Positions 13,541-22,992 are shown, counted from the first letter of the stretch. The stretch is DNA of 27,827 nucleotides from Chrysochromulina parva (GCA_002887195.1 PJAB01000390.1:1-27827); one strand, 5' to 3'. The notes: generated by a model from the sequence alone, not told the origin. Numbers and translations are program-made.

Positions 13541-16268
13541 ATGCTGCAGCCGGGCTCTCCGGTGCGCTTCACATCTAGCAGCAAGTACGCCGGCAAGCAT
13601 GGCACAGTCGTATCGCTCACACCAAAACAGTACTACGTCTCATCGCCAGAGATTCCCGGCTCGATGGAGAAGCCGACGAGAGTGCCGGCCGCGAGTGTCG
13701 AGCTGCTGGATGATATTGTGGCGACCCTTGAAAGCCTGAGCTTGACGAATGCGTCGGTCATCAATGCGTCGGCCAATCCATCCGCCATGCCAGAACCGCG
13801 GCGCAGGCCACCATCCAAGGCTACGCCGCCCCGAGCTCCAGCCTCCTACTCCATCTCAGGTAGCGAAGATGCGCCTGTCATAGAAGGCGCCGGTGGCATG
13901 GTGATCGAGCGCGTCACGCTTCGCCCAAAGCTCGCTGCGTCCAAGGCATCCAACTTCCTCATGCAGAGATTCGGCGAGCGCATCAAGCTCTTCCAGTACA
14001 AGCTCCCCGTCGAGCCTGGCACCAAGCTCCTAGGGCGCACCCTCAGTGCCATGGGGCGTACGTGGGAGCTCTTGTGTGCGGAGGTTGAGAAGGACGAAAA
14101 CGGCGGTGGCCGGTGGGGCGCGGGGGAGGTCTACTCGATGCACTACGTCGCGGTCGCCGGAGAGGGCTTGCAGACGATTGACCTCCGCAAGGAGCTTGAG
14201 GATATTGCAGCCTTTGAGGCGCAAGTGCGCAGCCCTTTTCCAGCCACCCTCACTCCAGCCACCCGACCAATGTTTGCTTGTGCGCGGGCGGCACGTTCTC
14301 GTCTGACACTCTCCCCATACGAGTACTGCAGGACTCGACCGTTCGGAAGACGATTGCCCGGCTCCTCTTGCTTCGCTCGCCCGGAGAGATCTTCGACATG
14401 AAGGCGGATCAGTTCGAGGTCATCAGCGAGCCTTGCTCTGACAACGGCGCAGAGATGCTCGACGGCTGCGGCTTCATCCCGGACAGCATGCTGCTGGAGA
14501 TTGTCGAGAAAATGGGCAAGGCGAGTGGGGGCTTGACGGCGCTGCGGGAGATCATCAAGGAGGAGGGGCTCAGGGGCAAGGTGAGGGACGAGGAAGCAAG
14601 CGCGACATGAGCACACTCTGTGACCATAGCCACTGCTGGCACATCCATAGCCACTGCTGGCACATCCATAGACCACCGCACACTGCCCCAACCCCGCACC
14701 CATCAATCGAGGCCCTCACACAAACACCTCCCGACGGCCTTGGCCGCCCTCAGGTGAACATGAACACCAAGGCTGGCGTACGGGGCCTCAAGCAGATTGC
14801 GGATGAGATCGATGCCATGCGCAAGCAGGCGGGTCAAGAGCAGCAGCCTTCGGCCATTGAAGCAGCACTGAATGCGTTGGCGACTCAGGTGCGTGTCATC
14901 GGTCCCCGGATCGGTGTTGCCAAGGGCAACCTCATGCGCAAGCCGGGCATCACCAAAATACAACTACCAAAATCCATGATCAAAGTGGGACCGAGCAACT
15001 CGAATGACGCCGATTGGGTTTGTCTCGTCGTCAAAAACGTCTTCCCTTCCGCCGGAAACGCACTCATCGCCAAGGTTGGTTGCCAAGGATCGAATGCGCT
15101 ACGAGAAGTCGAATCTGACTCACCCTCAGCTGCATTCAAGCGCTCATGAATGACGCATCAATCCCACCCTCCACGACCACAGTCAATCCCACTTTTATCC
15201 CACTCTTTCGGCAGGTGCTTGCAGGCGAGGAGTTGAGCCCCTCCGCCCGCAAGGACCTCGAGAAGCAGCTCGACATGCGCGACAAGAAGGACCGGAGCAA
15301 GCCGGGGATGGTCCAGCGCCTACTGTACGCTCTGGGTTTGCCCGAGGCTGTGATGAAGGAGTACGAGAAGAAGTCGGTCGAGCAGGCCACGCACGCTTGG
15401 GTCGTGGGAGTGGCAGATGCCAGTGCTCCGCGTGCACGGGTGGACAAGGACGCTGCCGCCCTCCCAGCCACCAGCATCGCCTCCGACGCCGCTGCCGCGC
15501 TGCCTGCCGGTACGTTGGATCGTGATGCACGACGCCACCCTTCGGAACCCATCTCCTCGCATGTGAACTGTCGGTGGGCATCGTGCGCATGTGCATTTGC
15601 ATGCACCTGTGCTGACAGCGCCATGCTCACCCCCACACTCTGAGGCAGGCCACATATTTGTGAGTGGGCTTGTGCCCACCTTGGTCGCTGCTGGCTTGCA
15701 CCAGGTCTTCATCACACGCAGCCCGTGCGTCGTCCCCTCACACGGGCGTGTGCTGCCAACTGTCTGCACACGACCGGCTGGCATGGCGCCCCGCCTGTGG
15801 GAATGGCTCCTGGCTCTGCCCTTTGGAGCTGTGCTGTTTTCTGGAGCAGGGAACGGCCCGCCCTTGCCGCTCACCATCGCTGACGGCGACCTGGACGGCG
15901 ACCTATACTTTGTTTGCTGGGACGCCACTCTCCTGTCGCACATTCGGCCACGGGAGCCGACAGGTGAGGCTGAGATGCCCTCCTATCCAACGATGCTTCG
16001 CCCGGACAAGCAGCCTATCAGCCGTGGGGACGAGTGGCTTGCACAGGTGCAGGAGAAGCTCGCCGACCTCAGCATGGCTGGAGACAACCGCTACGTGGGC
16101 AAGCTGCACAACATGATGGTAAGGCGGCTCGAGGAGCTTGGCTACGAGAATGGGATGGACGACCCGGACGTGCAAGCTCTCGGTATGGGATACACACAAG
16201 GCCTCGTGCATGACAAGCACGGTGGAGGCATCCAGCTGCCAACACATCTGCACGCCAGCTTCAAGTGA
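13541..16268 (+). CDS. Cellular RNA-dependent RNA polymerase (RDR/QDE-1 family), five exons
   Basis: Model: join 13541-14224, 14332-14580, 14754-15074, 15215-15509, 15649-16268; 2169 nt, 722 residues, open throughout, all introns GT-AG. RDRs copy RNA into double strands for RNA silencing. Family marks in order: SNFLMQRF (137-144), GRTLSAMGRTWELLCAEVEK, TVRKTIARLLLLRSP (231-245), DGCGFIPDSM (272-281), GVAKGNL and LPKSMIKV (382-389), then GHIFVSGL, VFITRSPCVVP (536-546) and the catalytic ADGDLDGDLYFVCWD (594-608), with D597, D599 and D601 matching the metal-binding Asp triad. The end, YTQGLVHDKHGGGIQLPTHL, fits the usual RDR C-terminal block. At 722 residues it is shorter than plant RDRs (~1100). 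The first ~55 residues (VRFTSSSKYAGKHGTVVSL) look like a KOW/SH3-type module instead of an RRM. Gene symbol withheld because the subfamily is unclear. Confidence 0.85.
14225..14331 (+). other. RDR intron 1 (107 nt, phase 0)
   Basis: Donor CAA|GTGCGC, acceptor CTGCAG|GAC after a pyrimidine-rich stretch. Removing it joins AAFEAQ to DSTVRKTIARL and switches between two open frames, restoring the conserved RDR sequence. Confidence 0.82.
14581..14753 (+). other. RDR intron 2 (173 nt, phase 0) with a tandem 21-mer
   Basis: Donor AAG|GTGAGG, acceptor CCCTCAG|GTG. It contains two exact 21-nt tandem copies (14624-14644 and 14645-14665) beginning CCATAGCCACTGCTGG, plus a partial third. Confidence 0.8.
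15075..15214 (+). other. RDR intron 3 (140 nt, phase 0)
   Basis: Donor AAG|GTTGGT, acceptor TTTCGGCAG|GTG preceded by a pyrimidine-rich tract. Splicing joins NALIAK to VLAGEELSPSARK. Confidence 0.75.
15510..15648 (+). other. RDR intron 4 (139 nt, phase 1)
   Basis: Donor CCG|GTACGT, acceptor GAGGCAG|GCC. Splicing rebuilds a Gly codon (G|GC), giving LPA-GHIFVSGL, where RDR proteins have G-x-V-F-V. Confidence 0.78.
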
Positions 16269-16456
16269 CTCCCCATTGTTGCAGGATCACCTTTTCTTTT
16301 GTACTTTGTCAGTTTGATATTTATAAGGTCGTAGCGCGTGCGTGCCTCGAAACCACCGAACTTGCAAAACTTGCGCCGGAAACTCCCGGCGCGGAGCGGT
16401 CGGCAACCCAGTGGAGCGGCTATTGCCCTGCCGCGGCCGCCCGCCTCGGCTGCCGC

Positions 16457-17863
16457 ATGGCCACCCGCCTCAACGGTGGCGACAGCGAAGCCAGCCATGC
16501 TGCTGCCTCCGATAGTTATTCAACCGACGTTCGAAGGACGGCAACCTCGGTCACAGCAGCGCTGACTGAGCTTCAGGCTCAGCTCGAATGGCGATCTGCG
16601 CACTCCACTGTGGAGCTCCTCTCCAATACGACCTACGGCGCCGACTACGCGCAGCTCGTCAATGAGATGAGCAGCGGCAAAAGCACATCAGAGGCGATGC
16701 CATCTTCATCATTCATTGCACTGGAAGACGTTCTGATGACGCCTGTCTCACCTCGGACGGTGCGGAGGCCACCTCCACTGCCGGTGGGCGCCTCGCCGAC
16801 CAACGGCAAGATGCATCGCCAGGCGGCATCGCGTCACACGCCTGGCAACAAGACGATGACGGGCTACGACACAGCCAATAGCAACGTCGTATTCACTCAC
16901 CACAAGCCACCGCCGCTCTTGCTGCCAACGAGTGCCGCTCTTGCTGCCGCGCGCGACAGCACAAACCTGCGAGAGATGCTGGCAAAGTGCGTGCAGCAGC
17001 TGCGTAGCACGCAGGACCAGCTACACATGGTCACGGTCGAGCGCGACGGTCTACTCGAGATGCTCCTCGCCATGCAGGTCGAGAATGGCGCTCTGTCTCG
17101 CAGTCGCAACCCAGCGTCGCATCCACCGCCGCCCTCTCCTTTGACGCCGCAATCGCCTGTGTCGTCCAACTCAGGTGGCGCGCCGTCGCCACGACACGCA
17201 CGCATCGTCCTGTCCAAGGCCGAGGTCAGCGGCCTCTCAACACGGCTATACGGGGACGCGCTCTCGAGACGAGATCGAGAGCGTCAGGTCGAGGAGGAGG
17301 TAGGACAGCAAATTCGAGCGAACGCGGCTCTGACTAGTCGGCCCGCCTTTTCGAGCGCGGAGGAGATGGCGCAGGCCACAGAGCGAATGGCCCAAGATGT
17401 TGAGCTGCGACGTCGCCACCAGGAGGAGGTGGAGAAACAGCGAGATGCTCAAGAACGAGCCATGCGCTTCATCGGCCGAAGGTCAGAAATGGCTGAAGGC
17501 GAGCGCCGGCGCTCCTTCGATCGACTGTACGAGAGCGCGATGCGCACGAAGGAGCGGCAACGGGAGGCTGAGGAGCGGCGCACGCGCGAATTTGATGACA
17601 TGTATCACAACGCGGTTGCGGACCGCGCACGGATGATTCGGGAACATGACCCAAAGTTCCGGCGGCCGACGCATCGCCCTCCCCCGGTGCGCCAAGTCGC
17701 CTCGGCCACTCCTCCCAAGGTGACCGGGGAGGTCAAAGGGGCTGTGGATGCGAGGACGCCAGAAGATCCAGACGCCGTGACCGCTGCCGCCGAATCAGCG
17801 AGTCAGTCTCCCGGTCCCACAGCTGCCCCGCCGAGCCCGACTTCGGAGGGGGAGGCACTGTAG
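16457..17863 (+). CDS. Coiled-coil protein with repeated LYxxA motifs, function unknown
   Basis: 468-residue protein with no recognised enzymatic domain. The first half is low complexity, rich in Ser, Thr and Pro. A helix around 175-215 (LREMLAKCVQQLRSTQDQLH) and a long charged helical region from about 258 to 400 should form coiled coil. Within it a motif recurs three times: STRLYGDALSRRDRERQ (~260), FDRLYESAMRTKERQRE (~354) and FDDMYHNAVADRARM (~378), that is aromatic/leucine-Tyr-x-x-Ala then Arg-rich. Similar RLYxxA motifs occur in protist ciliary and cytoskeletal proteins, which hints at, but does not show, a flagellar role. The C-terminus is Pro/Ala-rich and disordered. Start: the first ATG in the frame is 16457. 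A TATA-like ATTTATAAG at 16319-16327 lies about 130 bp upstream. Confidence 0.7.
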   Translation: MATRLNGGDSEASHAAASDSYSTDVRRTATSVTAALTELQAQLEWRSAHSTVELLSNTTYGADYAQLVNEMSSGKSTSEAMPSSSFIALEDVLMTPVSPRTVRRPPPLPVGASPTNGKMHRQAASRHTPGNKTMTGYDTANSNVVFTHHKPPPLLLPTSAALAAARDSTNLREMLAKCVQQLRSTQDQLHMVTVERDGLLEMLLAMQVENGALSRSRNPASHPPPPSPLTPQSPVSSNSGGAPSPRHARIVLSKAEVSGLSTRLYGDALSRRDRERQVEEEVGQQIRANAALTSRPAFSSAEEMAQATERMAQDVELRRRHQEEVEKQRDAQERAMRFIGRRSEMAEGERRRSFDRLYESAMRTKERQREAEERRTREFDDMYHNAVADRARMIREHDPKFRRPTHRPPPVRQVASATPPKVTGEVKGAVDARTPEDPDAVTAAAESASQSPGPTAAPPSPTSEGEAL

Positions 17864-18254
17864 AAAGACTTCTGAAAGTAAGTAGTAGTACTGTAGTGTA
17901 GTCAGATTAGGGTTCCTGAAGAGTGTGTGATTCCAATTCGCACAGTCCATGGTTGTTCAAGGCAGGAGAAATCGATCGTCATGGAAGTGCATCTGCGTAA
18001 AAGCCCACACGGTGCGTATCTGCAGCGGACGTCAACAACAACATCGCGACATTTGGCGGCAATTCAGTCGGTGCATGCGAAGCGAAATGAAATTTGGCTA
18101 CCTTCCCGGCACGTGCCACCGTTTGCTTTCTTGCTACTTCCTTGCTTTTTGCACCACTCTTGCCAGCCCGGACCCAAACCGAGCATGCAAGCCAAACACG
18201 AAAGTTTGGAATTTGTCGCGCTGTGCAATTGTTCATTTGCAAAAAACCGAGTCG
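17864..18254. other. Intergenic region upstream of the kinesin fusion
   Basis: 391 bp. The kinesin frame stays open leftward to an ATG at 17949, but the added 102 residues are Cys/Arg-rich and resemble translated leader, so the region is taken as 3' UTR of the coiled-coil gene plus the kinesin promoter and leader. A 10-mer GTACTGTAGT at 17888-17897 recurs after the kinesin stop. Confidence 0.4.
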
Positions 18255-21200
18255 ATGCCGGCCGCGGCACATAATGACTCGAAGCAGTGGGCTCCAACGG
18301 TCCAAACAGCTGGTACTCGACCTCGAGCCCTCACGGGAGACTCTGTCGTCGCAGTAACAGAAGAGACGGACACGGAAGCGAGGAAGCCGACTGAAAAGCC
18401 GAAGGAGCCCATGAGGCATGAGATGCGCGTCATCGTGCGCGTGCGGCCGGCGGGCAAGACGGAGATCATCCATACGAGCTGCGACAGTAACGTGGGCGAT
18501 TGGCTGCACGTGGACAAGCCGGAACCGACGGATGAGAAGTTTTCAACCGTGCTGGGCATGAAGTGCACGCAGCACGAGTGCTACACGGCCTGCGGTCCAC
18601 CGATGATCGCCTCGGCGCTCAAAGGGCGCAATTCGTTGCTGTTTGCGTATGGCCAGTCGGGCGCGGGCAAGACGTTCTCCATGTACGGCGCCGAGGGCGG
18701 CAAGAACCCGTCGAAGCTGGATGGCGTCGTGCCCGCGACTATCGCCGAGCTGTTTCGTCAAACCACAGCCATCGAAAAGGAGAAGGTCGGCAGCGTCAAG
18801 TATGCGCTCGGCGCGAGCCTGGTCGAGGTGCAAAATAAGTGGATCTTCGACCTGCTGCAAGACGCGGAGGAGAACGGCAACCAGCCGGCGATCCGCGCCC
18901 TTGGTCCGCACTTGATCGGGAACAAGATCGAGCGCATTTACTCGAGCCGCTCGCTGACGCACACGATCGAGCGCGGCATGCGGACGCGCGCGACGTCGCC
19001 CAATATCATGCACAAGCACAGCAGCCGCTCCCACTGCATTCTCATGCTACTCCTCGAGCGGCGCGAGGTCAACCTGTTTGCGACCAAGGAGGAGAAGGAC
19101 ACCGGCCGAGATCTGATCGACTCATCGATGTGCTCGTTTTACATGGTCGACCTCGCCGGCAGCGAGGCGTTCAATTACGAGACGGAGGAGAAGCACCACG
19201 TGCATCATCGGGGCATCAACGCAGGGCTGCTTGCGCTTGGGCGCGTCATCATGGCGATGAGCGACCGGCAAGAGCACGTGCCCTATCGGGACAGCGTCAT
19301 CACGCAGCTCCTCCTCGGAGCTCTCGGTGGCGACAAGCCTTGCCTCACGGAAATGCTCTGCTGTCTCTCACCTTCGTCTGCGCATGCGGCCGACACGAAG
19401 TGCTCGATCTCGTACGCCAAACGGTGCGCGCTGCTCGAGAGGGAGAATGCCGTCGACGAGGTCGATGAGACCGAAGCCGGGGCTGCTGATGAGAAGGAGG
19501 GCGAAGCCGTCGCGAAGGAGAAAATACAGGGCCATCCCGCCAACTCGCCGATGGCCAACGACGAATTCGATGAAGATGAGGAGGCGAATCGGCGTTGCGA
19601 GCTCATTGAGATCAAGGCAGGTGGCGTGTTCGCACGCACGTCGGGCGATCCGACGAACCCGCTTGTGCTCTATTTGCACGACGGCTCGAGCTCGAGTGCC
19701 AATTCAGCCACGTGGAACCCCCTCGTGACCGCCCTATCTCTCGCCAAGCGTGAGTCCTTCAAGCTGCTCAAGGCGGCCAAAGACGCCCAGAAGGCCAGCA
19801 AGGCGGGCAGCGCGTCCAAGAGCAAGAAGGGCGCGGAGGGCGCGAAGGCGTCTGGCAGCAGCGCGGCGGCAGCAGCTGCGCAGGCGGCGGCGGTTTCGGC
19901 ATCGGCGCAGGGTGCGGAAGACGACGCCGAGGACGTTGAGTTTGACGACCGCTTTGCTGTGCTTCGTGGAAAGCTCTCGAAGGCGTTGCAGCGGCGGCAG
20001 AAGGAGATCATGCAGACGCTGTGCTCATTGTGCCAATCGCTGCTCCTCGACCCGACGCGCCTCACCCGCTGCCGCCACGTGCTCTGCCGCTTGTGTGTGG
20101 AGCGATCCATCTTCTATCACCGCGAGTGTCCCGTGTGTGCGACGCCGTGCGGGCCGCCCGAGACCGACGCGGAGCATGACGCGGTGATGCGGCTGCGCAT
20201 GCGCAGGACCTTCCGCAACGAGCCCGTGATGTCCACCGTGTGGAAGGCGCGGCTGGAGGAGCAGCAGTTGGAACGGCGGACCTCGATGCGTGTGGTCTTG
20301 GAGTATGGCTCGATCCTTGCGAGCGATAGCAAGCGCACCAAGGCGACGATGTTTGTGGGCGTGCTCAAGGACGCGCGCGGCACGCCTGTCCACCGCGGTG
20401 AGGAGTGCTTTCAGACGCAGGGCGCGACGATCGCGCAGCTCATCCACTGCGTGTCGTGTGACTATCACCCGAGCTCAGACGAGGATACACTGATGACGCT
20501 TAATGAGCCCAATAACACCTCGGACGAACGCTTCGGCTACACGTTCACGCGCCCGATGTCAGCGGGCTCCTTGTGCCACATGACCGTGCACTGGGCGAGT
20601 GAGATTAGCGTGGCGCCCCTCGAGATTCGGCACAAGCTCGGGCGCGTGCCTGTCGGCCGCTTCACGCGTCGCATCGTCGTGCAGTTCCCCGCGGAGCTTC
20701 CAGTGCTGCGCGAAGGCGCGGCCACCACGACGCCCACCTCCTTTGCGGAGCGGCGCTCGAAAGAGCTCTCGGGCTGGGTGCACTACACTGACGCCGCCAC
20801 GGCCAAGGCGGTCGGGGCGAGCGCGCGCGTCCTCGTCGGCGCTTGGAGCGGCGGGAGCAAGGCGTGTGGAGATATCATCCTAACGTCGGGCAACGTCAAG
20901 GAGGCACGGATGGCGATTACTTCGGCAGAGTCGAACCGCGCTGCGGTGGAGTACGTTGGCATGATTGGCGAGGCAAATCTCGCGCTGTGCTTGGCCGCGA
21001 GCGAGGGGCTGCCCCTCAAGAGTGCCACCGCCAAAGCGGACGCGATCGCTCCCTTGAAAAAGGCGCGCAAGAAGGCGATCCTTGAGCGCAAGAAAGCTAG
21101 CAGCGCCGTGGCGCTGGCCGGAGTCACCGATGAGGACTCGCCCAAAGGGCTTCGGAGCGGTGGCTCGGCGTCGCCTGGGCGCCACAGCTCCGCAATCTCG

Positions 21201-22715
21201 CCGGCCCGAGGTGCAATCTCGCCGACCCGAGGTGCAATCTCGCCGGGCCGAGGTCAGCCGGCCTTACCCGGCCGCCCACGCCCCCCCTCTTCGCCCACTC
21301 AGCAGCCCTCCCCTGGCTTCATGAATGGGTCGTCCGGCATCGCCATCGAGACACCCCTGTCCATGGCAGCGGCGCCGATTCAGTCATGCGCGCCGGGAGG
21401 AAGTCTTGTAGGAAGTGGTGGAGGTGGCGCCTTCAGGCAGCAAACCTCCACAAGTTGTGAGCCTTCGTCCCGTTCTCCACGCAGCGAGCCGCCACCAGCT
21501 AGCAGCCACAAGCCTCGCCGCCCGATCTCAGCGCGAGGCTCCTCCGCGTCCCCTTCGTCGTCTCGAGGCATGTATAGCGCACGCACGTATGTGCCACGCC
21601 CTATCATGCCAGGCTCCAACGGATCGCGCTCCGCCCGGCGGCAGCGGTCGCCGCGCCGCGCGGAGTCGCCGCTCGGCGGCTGCAGTGGCAGCGGTGCCGG
21701 TGGTGATGGCAGCAGAAGCGGTGGCGGCGGTGGCGGTAGCAACGGCGGTGCCAGCAGCAGCCGCAGCGGGCGCTCCTCTGCAGACAAGTGTGTGCCCGCC
21801 GCCCGCCGCGCCTCGTATGATAAGGAGGAGCCGAGCGATTCCGAAGATATGGGGGCGTCTCTCCTTCTCAAGTCAGCCTCGTCCGCTTCAGACACGACAT
21901 TCGTTCTGCTCTACGACAAGATGCTGGCCCTCATCGGGCCGAGCGCACCGCCCCATGCGCGCGCCGGCTTCCTCGACGAGCTCAACATGGCCGGGCACGG
22001 CTTTGACGAGCCGGCCGAGTTCTTTCACGTGGCGATCGACTTGCCCGGCTTCGGAAATACGAAGGCATCGATGCAGACCCTCAAGCGCGGCGCCGAGGAG
22101 AAACGCGTCGCCGACGAAGGAGCCGTCATGTCCCCCGAATTCATCGTTGAGGTGATCAAGAGCCTGGGCAAGCACTACGCCTACTGCATCGTGACTTCCG
22201 CTGAGTGTAGCGCCAGCGTCTTCTCGGCGCTGCTCGAGCGCCCCAATCTCGCCTCGTTCTTAGTGCTCAAGGAGCCGCAAGTCAAGGACTACGACGCGCT
22301 GCACTCGATCTTTCAGCCGACCCTGATCTTATCAGAGAGCCGACAGGCGGCATCCACGGATAGAATTGAGCAAGCGCTCATGAACAACTCCATCATCGAG
22401 TTCAGCAAGAAGACGAACCCCAACTACATCGTCAAGGATGCTTCAAAGGACATTCTCGCCTGGATGAAAGGCCGCAAGTGGCGAGGCCACCTGTCCGGAT
22501 TTGGGCACTCGAAGATGCGCCCGCTGCTCACTCGCCTCGTCGGCGGCGTGCGCATGTGGAGTGGCGTGCGCGAGTATAGGCCCATCATCGATGCCACGCC
22601 CGCCGCCACGAGGGACAAGGAGGGCGCTGGGGGAGGGAAGCCGGAGCACGACCCCAAGGCTAGAAGGGCCGAAAGCCCACCAAGAGAGAGCGATACGAAA
22701 GAGGACATATATTAG
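18255..22715 (+). CDS. Kinesin motor - RING finger - alpha/beta-hydrolase-like fusion protein
   Basis: 1486-residue single-exon protein. A kinesin motor (about 53-396) carries the P-loop YGQSGAGKTFSMYG (133-140 is GQSGAGKT), switch I HKHSSRSH (253-260) and switch II DLAGSE (299-304); H253 replaces the usual Asn. A segment VLYLHDGSSSSANSATWNPL (from ~471) resembles the first strand of an alpha/beta-hydrolase. A C3HC4 RING follows: C590, C593, C606, H608, C611, C614, C625, C628, pointing to E3 ubiquitin ligase activity. An unassigned beta-rich region spans ~660-830. A disordered Ser/Pro/Gly-rich linker with three ISPxRGA repeats (21192-21254) follows. The C-terminal part has FFHVAIDLPGFGNTKAS (1262 on) of a hydrolase but no G-x-S-x-G elbow. 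Start: ATG 18255 chosen; ATG 17949 is in frame. The motor is probably active; its cargo is unknown. Confidence 0.88.
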   Translation: MPAAAHNDSKQWAPTVQTAGTRPRALTGDSVVAVTEETDTEARKPTEKPKEPMRHEMRVIVRVRPAGKTEIIHTSCDSNVGDWLHVDKPEPTDEKFSTVLGMKCTQHECYTACGPPMIASALKGRNSLLFAYGQSGAGKTFSMYGAEGGKNPSKLDGVVPATIAELFRQTTAIEKEKVGSVKYALGASLVEVQNKWIFDLLQDAEENGNQPAIRALGPHLIGNKIERIYSSRSLTHTIERGMRTRATSPNIMHKHSSRSHCILMLLLERREVNLFATKEEKDTGRDLIDSSMCSFYMVDLAGSEAFNYETEEKHHVHHRGINAGLLALGRVIMAMSDRQEHVPYRDSVITQLLLGALGGDKPCLTEMLCCLSPSSAHAADTKCSISYAKRCALLERENAVDEVDETEAGAADEKEGEAVAKEKIQGHPANSPMANDEFDEDEEANRRCELIEIKAGGVFARTSGDPTNPLVLYLHDGSSSSANSATWNPLVTALSLAKRESFKLLKAAKDAQKASKAGSASKSKKGAEGAKASGSSAAAAAAQAAAVSASAQGAEDDAEDVEFDDRFAVLRGKLSKALQRRQKEIMQTLCSLCQSLLLDPTRLTRCRHVLCRLCVERSIFYHRECPVCATPCGPPETDAEHDAVMRLRMRRTFRNEPVMSTVWKARLEEQQLERRTSMRVVLEYGSILASDSKRTKATMFVGVLKDARGTPVHRGEECFQTQGATIAQLIHCVSCDYHPSSDEDTLMTLNEPNNTSDERFGYTFTRPMSAGSLCHMTVHWASEISVAPLEIRHKLGRVPVGRFTRRIVVQFPAELPVLREGAATTTPTSFAERRSKELSGWVHYTDAATAKAVGASARVLVGAWSGGSKACGDIILTSGNVKEARMAITSAESNRAAVEYVGMIGEANLALCLAASEGLPLKSATAKADAIAPLKKARKKAILERKKASSAVALAGVTDEDSPKGLRSGGSASPGRHSSAISPARGAISPTRGAISPGRGQPALPGRPRPPSSPTQQPSPGFMNGSSGIAIETPLSMAAAPIQSCAPGGSLVGSGGGGAFRQQTSTSCEPSSRSPRSEPPPASSHKPRRPISARGSSASPSSSRGMYSARTYVPRPIMPGSNGSRSARRQRSPRRAESPLGGCSGSGAGGDGSRSGGGGGGSNGGASSSRSGRSSADKCVPAARRASYDKEEPSDSEDMGASLLLKSASSASDTTFVLLYDKMLALIGPSAPPHARAGFLDELNMAGHGFDEPAEFFHVAIDLPGFGNTKASMQTLKRGAEEKRVADEGAVMSPEFIVEVIKSLGKHYAYCIVTSAECSASVFSALLERPNLASFLVLKEPQVKDYDALHSIFQPTLILSESRQAASTDRIEQALMNNSIIEFSKKTNPNYIVKDASKDILAWMKGRKWRGHLSGFGHSKMRPLLTRLVGGVRMWSGVREYRPIIDATPAATRDKEGAGGGKPEHDPKARRAESPPRESDTKEDIY
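21192..21254 (+). repeat. 21-bp coding tandem repeat, three copies
   Basis: Units at 21192-21212, 21213-21233 and 21234-21254 starting GCAATCTCGCCG. They code AISPxRG three times within the disordered linker of the kinesin fusion, giving possible proline-directed phosphorylation (SP) sites. Confidence 0.9.
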
Positions 22716-22992
22716 GCGGTACTGTAGTATTGTTGAATTATCGAATGCGGAGTCGATAATGCCAAGTGTCGCTTAGTGTGGTGTATGTGTGCCTTTGAGG
22801 GAGACGGACAGAAGTTCAATAAATCGGATCGGAATAACACCGCACCGTACCGACCGTCGGCAACCTAAGCCCCATCTTTTGTGCTTGCTTCGCGTGTCGT
22901 GTCGGCCCCGCCCTGTTCCCGGCCCCCGGACGGTCCCCGCCCGGCCCCGGTGGTTTTTGAAATCGCTCTCGCTTCACAGCTTTCCGTCCACA
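22716..22992. other. Convergent 3' region between kinesin and AlkB-like genes
   Basis: 277 bp holding the two 3' UTRs. An AATAAA at 22818-22823 on + lies about 100 nt after the kinesin stop and may be a poly(A) signal, though these algae often lack the canonical hexamer. GTACTGTAGT sits at 22719-22728. No gene seen. Confidence 0.4.

Noticed and set aside
14624..14672. CRISPR-like or functional repeat array
   Set aside because: Only two tandem 21-mers with no spacers, inside a spliceosomal intron of a eukaryotic gene.
14885..14960. Possible extra RDR intron at CAG|GTGCGTG (14888)
   Set aside because: The frame stays open and reading through gives QVRVIGPRIGVAKGNL, which fits the conserved RDR segment, so no intron is needed.
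17949..18254. N-terminal extension of the kinesin fusion from ATG 17949
   Set aside because: The 102 added residues are Cys/Arg-rich without a domain and resemble translated leader; ATG 18255 was preferred, though the longer form cannot be excluded.
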